Shown piece by piece: positions 6,041-7,018 of a stretch of DNA of 7,018 nt; position 1 is the stretch's first letter, and each line of letters opens with the position of its first letter. The translations under genes were made by a program, and so were the position numbers. This DNA comes from Thermotogae bacterium (GTDB lineage: Bacteria > Thermotogota > Thermotogae > B3-G13): assembly GCA_015486095.1 (NCBI GenBank), contig WFSK01000152.1, forward strand, positions 1 to 7,018, in the 5' to 3' direction. The notes under the pieces are model-generated. The model did no database searches and was not told the origin of the DNA. It saw only the letters and a list, made by a program, of their open reading frames with translations.

Positions 6041-7018
6041 ATGCTGAACGAATTGATGGAACAACGAGCAGAAAAGATAAGAGAACTCAGGAACAGAGGG
6101 ATAGAACCGTACCCATACAGATTCGAGAGGACTCACACCAGTCTTCAGTTTTCGAATCTCTTTGCATATCTCGAATCCGGTGATGTATTGGAGAAAGAGA
6201 AAGTTTCTATGGCGGGCAGGGTCATGGCAAAACGCGTGCATGGGAAATCCACCTTCTTCGTTTTACAGGATTTCTTTGGTAAATTTCAGTGTTATATAAG
6301 GGTAAACATAGGGAAAGAGTTATACGAGTCCTTCAAAGAAGATGTGGAGATAGGCGATTTTGTAGGGGTGAAGGGATATCCATTTCGTAGTCATACGGGT
6401 GAACTCACCGTTTACGTTGAAGAGTACAAGCTTCTGAGTAAGGCTATCAGAACGTTGCCAGAGAAGTGGCATGGTCTCCAGAACATCGAAAAGCGCTACA
6501 GGAAAAGATATGTGGATCTGATAGTGAACGAAGAGGCAAAAGATATCCTGATAAATAGGATGAAGATAGTGAAGGCGGTAAGAGATCATCTGGACTCTTT
6601 AGGATTCCTGGAGGTGGAAACCCCTATACTTCAGTCCATCTACGGTGGTGCAAGTGCAAAACCTTTCAAAACACATCTGAACGCTTTGGATATGGATATG
6701 TATCTGAGAATAGCTCCGGAATTGTATCTCAAGAGATTGATAGTGGGAGGATTCGAAAAGGTCTACGAGATAGGTAGATGTTTTAGGAATGAAGGGATAT
6801 CTTACAAGCATAACCCCGAATTCACCTCCGTTGAGCTGTATCAGGCATACGCAGATTACAACGATATGATGGAATTGACGGAAAACCTGGTTTGCGAAGT
6901 GGCAAGAAGAGTTTTGGGTAAGACGAAGATAGAATATCAGGGTGTTAGAGTGGATCTAACCCCTCCCTGGCGGCGCATAAGTGTTGTGGATATAATCGAG
7001 AAGAGGTTTGGCATAGAT
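6041..7018 (+). CDS. lysS: Lysyl-tRNA synthetase, class II, 3'-truncated by the window edge
   Basis: Charges tRNA-Lys in the cytoplasm. The first 326 residues are present with no stop; bacterial class II LysS is about 490-510, so motif 3 and the C-terminus lie beyond the window. The N-terminus (MLNELMEQRAEKIRELRNRGIEPYPYRFER) is typical. An OB-fold anticodon-binding domain follows (about 54-130, with GRVMAKRVHGKSTFFVLQD), then a linker with LPEKWHG (139-145). The catalytic core begins with motif 1 at FLEVETPIL (189-197), then GGASAKPFKTHLNALDM, YLRIAPELYLKRLIVGG (221-237), and motif 2 with FRNEGISYKHNPEFT (248-262), including the class II Arg and Glu that bind ATP and lysine, and ELYQAYADYNDMM. 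The ATG is three bases after the greA stop. Arginine codons are mostly AGA/AGG. The wording of the core reminds me of Thermotogota enzymes, from memory only. No deviations in the visible key residues were noticed. Confidence 0.97.
   Translation, partial: MLNELMEQRAEKIRELRNRGIEPYPYRFERTHTSLQFSNLFAYLESGDVLEKEKVSMAGRVMAKRVHGKSTFFVLQDFFGKFQCYIRVNIGKELYESFKEDVEIGDFVGVKGYPFRSHTGELTVYVEEYKLLSKAIRTLPEKWHGLQNIEKRYRKRYVDLIVNEEAKDILINRMKIVKAVRDHLDSLGFLEVETPILQSIYGGASAKPFKTHLNALDMDMYLRIAPELYLKRLIVGGFEKVYEIGRCFRNEGISYKHNPEFTSVELYQAYADYNDMMELTENLVCEVARRVLGKTKIEYQGVRVDLTPPWRRISVVDIIEKRFGID

Overview
The window is a gene-dense stretch of bacterial chromosome in which every gene lies on the + strand. It carries, in order, the 3' part of valS, a small membrane-protein gene, an ABC exporter pair (ATPase plus ABC-2 permease), a gene for a secreted or lipid-anchored DUF4382 protein, greA, and the 5' part of lysS. 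valS enters from the left edge and lysS runs off the right edge. There is no non-coding stretch over 80 bases, no tRNA, rRNA, CRISPR array or insertion sequence, and no convincing rho-independent terminator, so most or all of the window could be one transcription unit.

Organism: the bacterial class II LysS, GreA and zinc-finger ValS place it in Bacteria. The sequence is moderately AT-rich. Arginine is mostly AGA/AGG and isoleucine often ATA, a codon habit of many thermophiles. The LysS sequence (for example PEKWHG and YLRIAPELYLKRLI) and the tight greA-lysS pair remind me of Thermotogota. That placement is from memory, not from an alignment, and is tentative.

Layout: valS (1-2285) is separated by three bases from a 110-residue four-helix membrane protein (2289-2621) that shows an internal two-fold repeat with a constant 50-residue offset, resembling the SPW-repeat fold. 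A 76-base gap with a weak promoter-like element precedes the TTG-started NatA-type ATPase (2698-3447). Its 3' end overlaps the NatB-type permease (3428-4630) by 20 bases; the two should form one ABC-2 exporter. After 51 bases comes the DUF4382 envelope protein (4682-5536), then greA (5552-6037) after 15 bases, then lysS (6041-7018+) after 3 bases.

How the genes work together: the outer genes are core translation and transcription functions (valyl-tRNA synthetase, transcript-cleavage factor GreA, lysyl-tRNA synthetase). The middle four are envelope genes (small membrane protein, exporter, surface-type protein) that appear to be embedded in this housekeeping run. I see no obvious defence, mobile or biosynthetic system. 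The least understood elements are the SPW-like protein and the possible link between the exporter and the DUF4382 protein.
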